From the NCBI RefSeq assembly GCF_008087085.1, contig NZ_VIYJ01000018.1, positions 1 to 36,284 on the forward strand: a stretch of DNA of 36,284 nucleotides, given 5' to 3'. Origin of the DNA: Nocardioides rubriscoriae. Its GTDB lineage: Bacteria > Actinomycetota > Actinomycetes > Propionibacteriales > Nocardioidaceae. Positions 35,788 to 36,284 of this stretch are shown here, piece after piece; position 1 is the stretch's first letter; each line of letters opens with the position of its first letter. Below the pieces are notes generated by a model, which was not told where the DNA came from, ran no database searches, and saw only the letters and a program-made list of their open reading frames with translations. Both the position numbers and the translations under genes were made by a program.

Positions 35788-35797
35788 CTCTGACCTG
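35788..35797 (-). repeat. Inverted copy of CAGGTCAGAG outside the element
   Basis: CTCTGACCTG on the plus strand. Its presence beyond attR hints that this flank belonged to a related or tandem element. Confidence 0.35.
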
Positions 35798-35887
35798 GTG
35801 AAACGCAGTTAGTCCGCTGCCGGTCCCTCAAGGACAAGTCGGATTTGATGCTGCATCGCTTGGTAGGCGATCACGCCGTCCTGACCT

Positions 35888-36064
35888 CTAATGGTGTTCA
35901 GGCCGACTGTTGCGCTCCAAGCACGCCGCAACCTCGGCCAGCCGGGAGCGAAGCTGCCGCCTCAACCTGATGTGTGGGAACTTCCCAGTGGCCCACCGTG
36001 TATAAATCCACGTCACTGGCACTTGTAGGAGTTCCGACACTTGCTGTGCCGTACACAACCTCAC
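35888..36064 (-). CDS. Excisionase-like helix-turn-helix protein, 58 aa
   Basis: The product (VRLCTAQQVSELLQVP, then VTWIYTRWATGKFPHIRL) fits the MerR-like winged helix of small excisionases and helix-turn-helix domains that precede integrases: T-x-x-x-V-x-x-L-L-x-V, then W-Y-x-R-x-x-x-G-x-x-P-x-x-R-L. The end is slightly degenerate (RRQLRSRLAEVAACLERN; the usual aromatic residues are missing). The frame stays open to ATG 36178, but that part overlaps the transposase start and is non-conserved, so GTG 36064 is the likelier start. The promoter or N-terminus may have been altered by the adjacent IS. Confidence 0.6.
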   Translation of the reverse strand: MRLCTAQQVSELLQVPVTWIYTRWATGKFPHIRLRRQLRSRLAEVAACLERNSRPEHH

Positions 36065-36166
36065 CTCGTTCTTGAATCGCCCTGGGTTTGTTGGAGGCTC
36101 TGGTGTGTCCTGGGTTCCACGGCGTCTGAGTTTCTGGATTCTGGTGCCTGACACCAGGAGGAACAG

Positions 36167-36284
36167 ATGGGACGACATGGCTACTCAGCCGAGTTCAGAG
36201 GCAAGGTCCTCGACTTGCTCGCTGCAGGACGCAGCGTCGCGAGCGTGGCGCACGACCTCGACCTCAGCGACCAGACGATCTACA
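36167..36284 (+). CDS. IS3-type transposase OrfA, N-terminal fragment cut by the window end
   Basis: ATG 36167 with AGGAGGA 5 nt upstream begins MGRHGYSAEFRGKVLDLLAA and continues GRSVASVAHDLDLSDQTIY to the window edge (39 codons). This is the N-terminal helix-turn-helix of IS3-family OrfA (IS150/IS407-like). The remainder, OrfB with its DDE domain, and the right terminal repeat lie outside. The left inverted repeat should be in about 36090-36160 but I could not fix it without the other end. Confidence 0.85.
   Translation, partial: MGRHGYSAEFRGKVLDLLAAGRSVASVAHDLDLSDQTIY

Overview
The window is a very GC-rich actinobacterial chromosome segment. The third codon positions are almost all G or C, GTG starts are common, and the order HAD phosphatase - small ORF - tlyA - nadK - recN - pyrG - NUDIX - xerD - parA - scpA - scpB - rluB - cmk - der follows the Mycobacterium tuberculosis Rv1692-Rv1713 block. 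Style and content (DUF3516 helicase, contiguous imuA'-imuB-dnaE2) suggest Nocardioides or another member of the Nocardioidaceae, but that is inference.

Layout. Positions 1-170 hold the end of an rRNA operon (5S gene plus terminator). Positions 294-8248 hold an SSB-like gene, a convergent DUF1015 gene, and the plus-strand run HAD phosphatase, 58-aa protein, tlyA, nadK, recN, pyrG. Positions 8284-16237 hold pepN (minus) followed by a NUDIX hydrolase, ald, xerD and a Ski2-like/DUF3516 helicase. Positions 16489-20191 are a tightly overlapping chromosome-organisation operon: a ParA ATPase, a ribbon-helix-helix-like protein, ScpA, ScpB and RluB. Positions 20365-25704 hold a second NUDIX gene, a serine hydrolase, chorismate mutase, and the overlapping cmk-plsC-der set. 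Positions 25775-27440 encode a lipoprotein and a secreted protein. Positions 27512-33167 are the SOS mutagenesis cassette imuA'-imuB-dnaE2 behind a perfect LexA box. From 33272 to the end is accessory DNA: tRNA-Pro(GGG), a 2.3-kb element bounded by a 43-bp perfect direct repeat of the tRNA 3' half, then a less GC-rich stretch with an excisionase-like ORF and the start of an IS3-type transposase.

Two themes stand out. First, at least ten genes begin 6-8 nt after a TAnnnT hexamer with no Shine-Dalgarno sequence, a consistent signature of leaderless transcription; the imuA' promoter has the same geometry with the SOS operator lying in its spacer. Second, the small tRNA-Pro element carries a disabled integrase lacking its catalytic C-terminus, an unannotated 44-residue cysteine-rich microprotein overlapping the integrase start, and a divergently oriented single-pass membrane protein with six extracytoplasmic cysteines and a Gly/Ala/Thr-rich hydrophobic tail that I do not recognise. 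This element is the most likely place for undescribed biology in the window.
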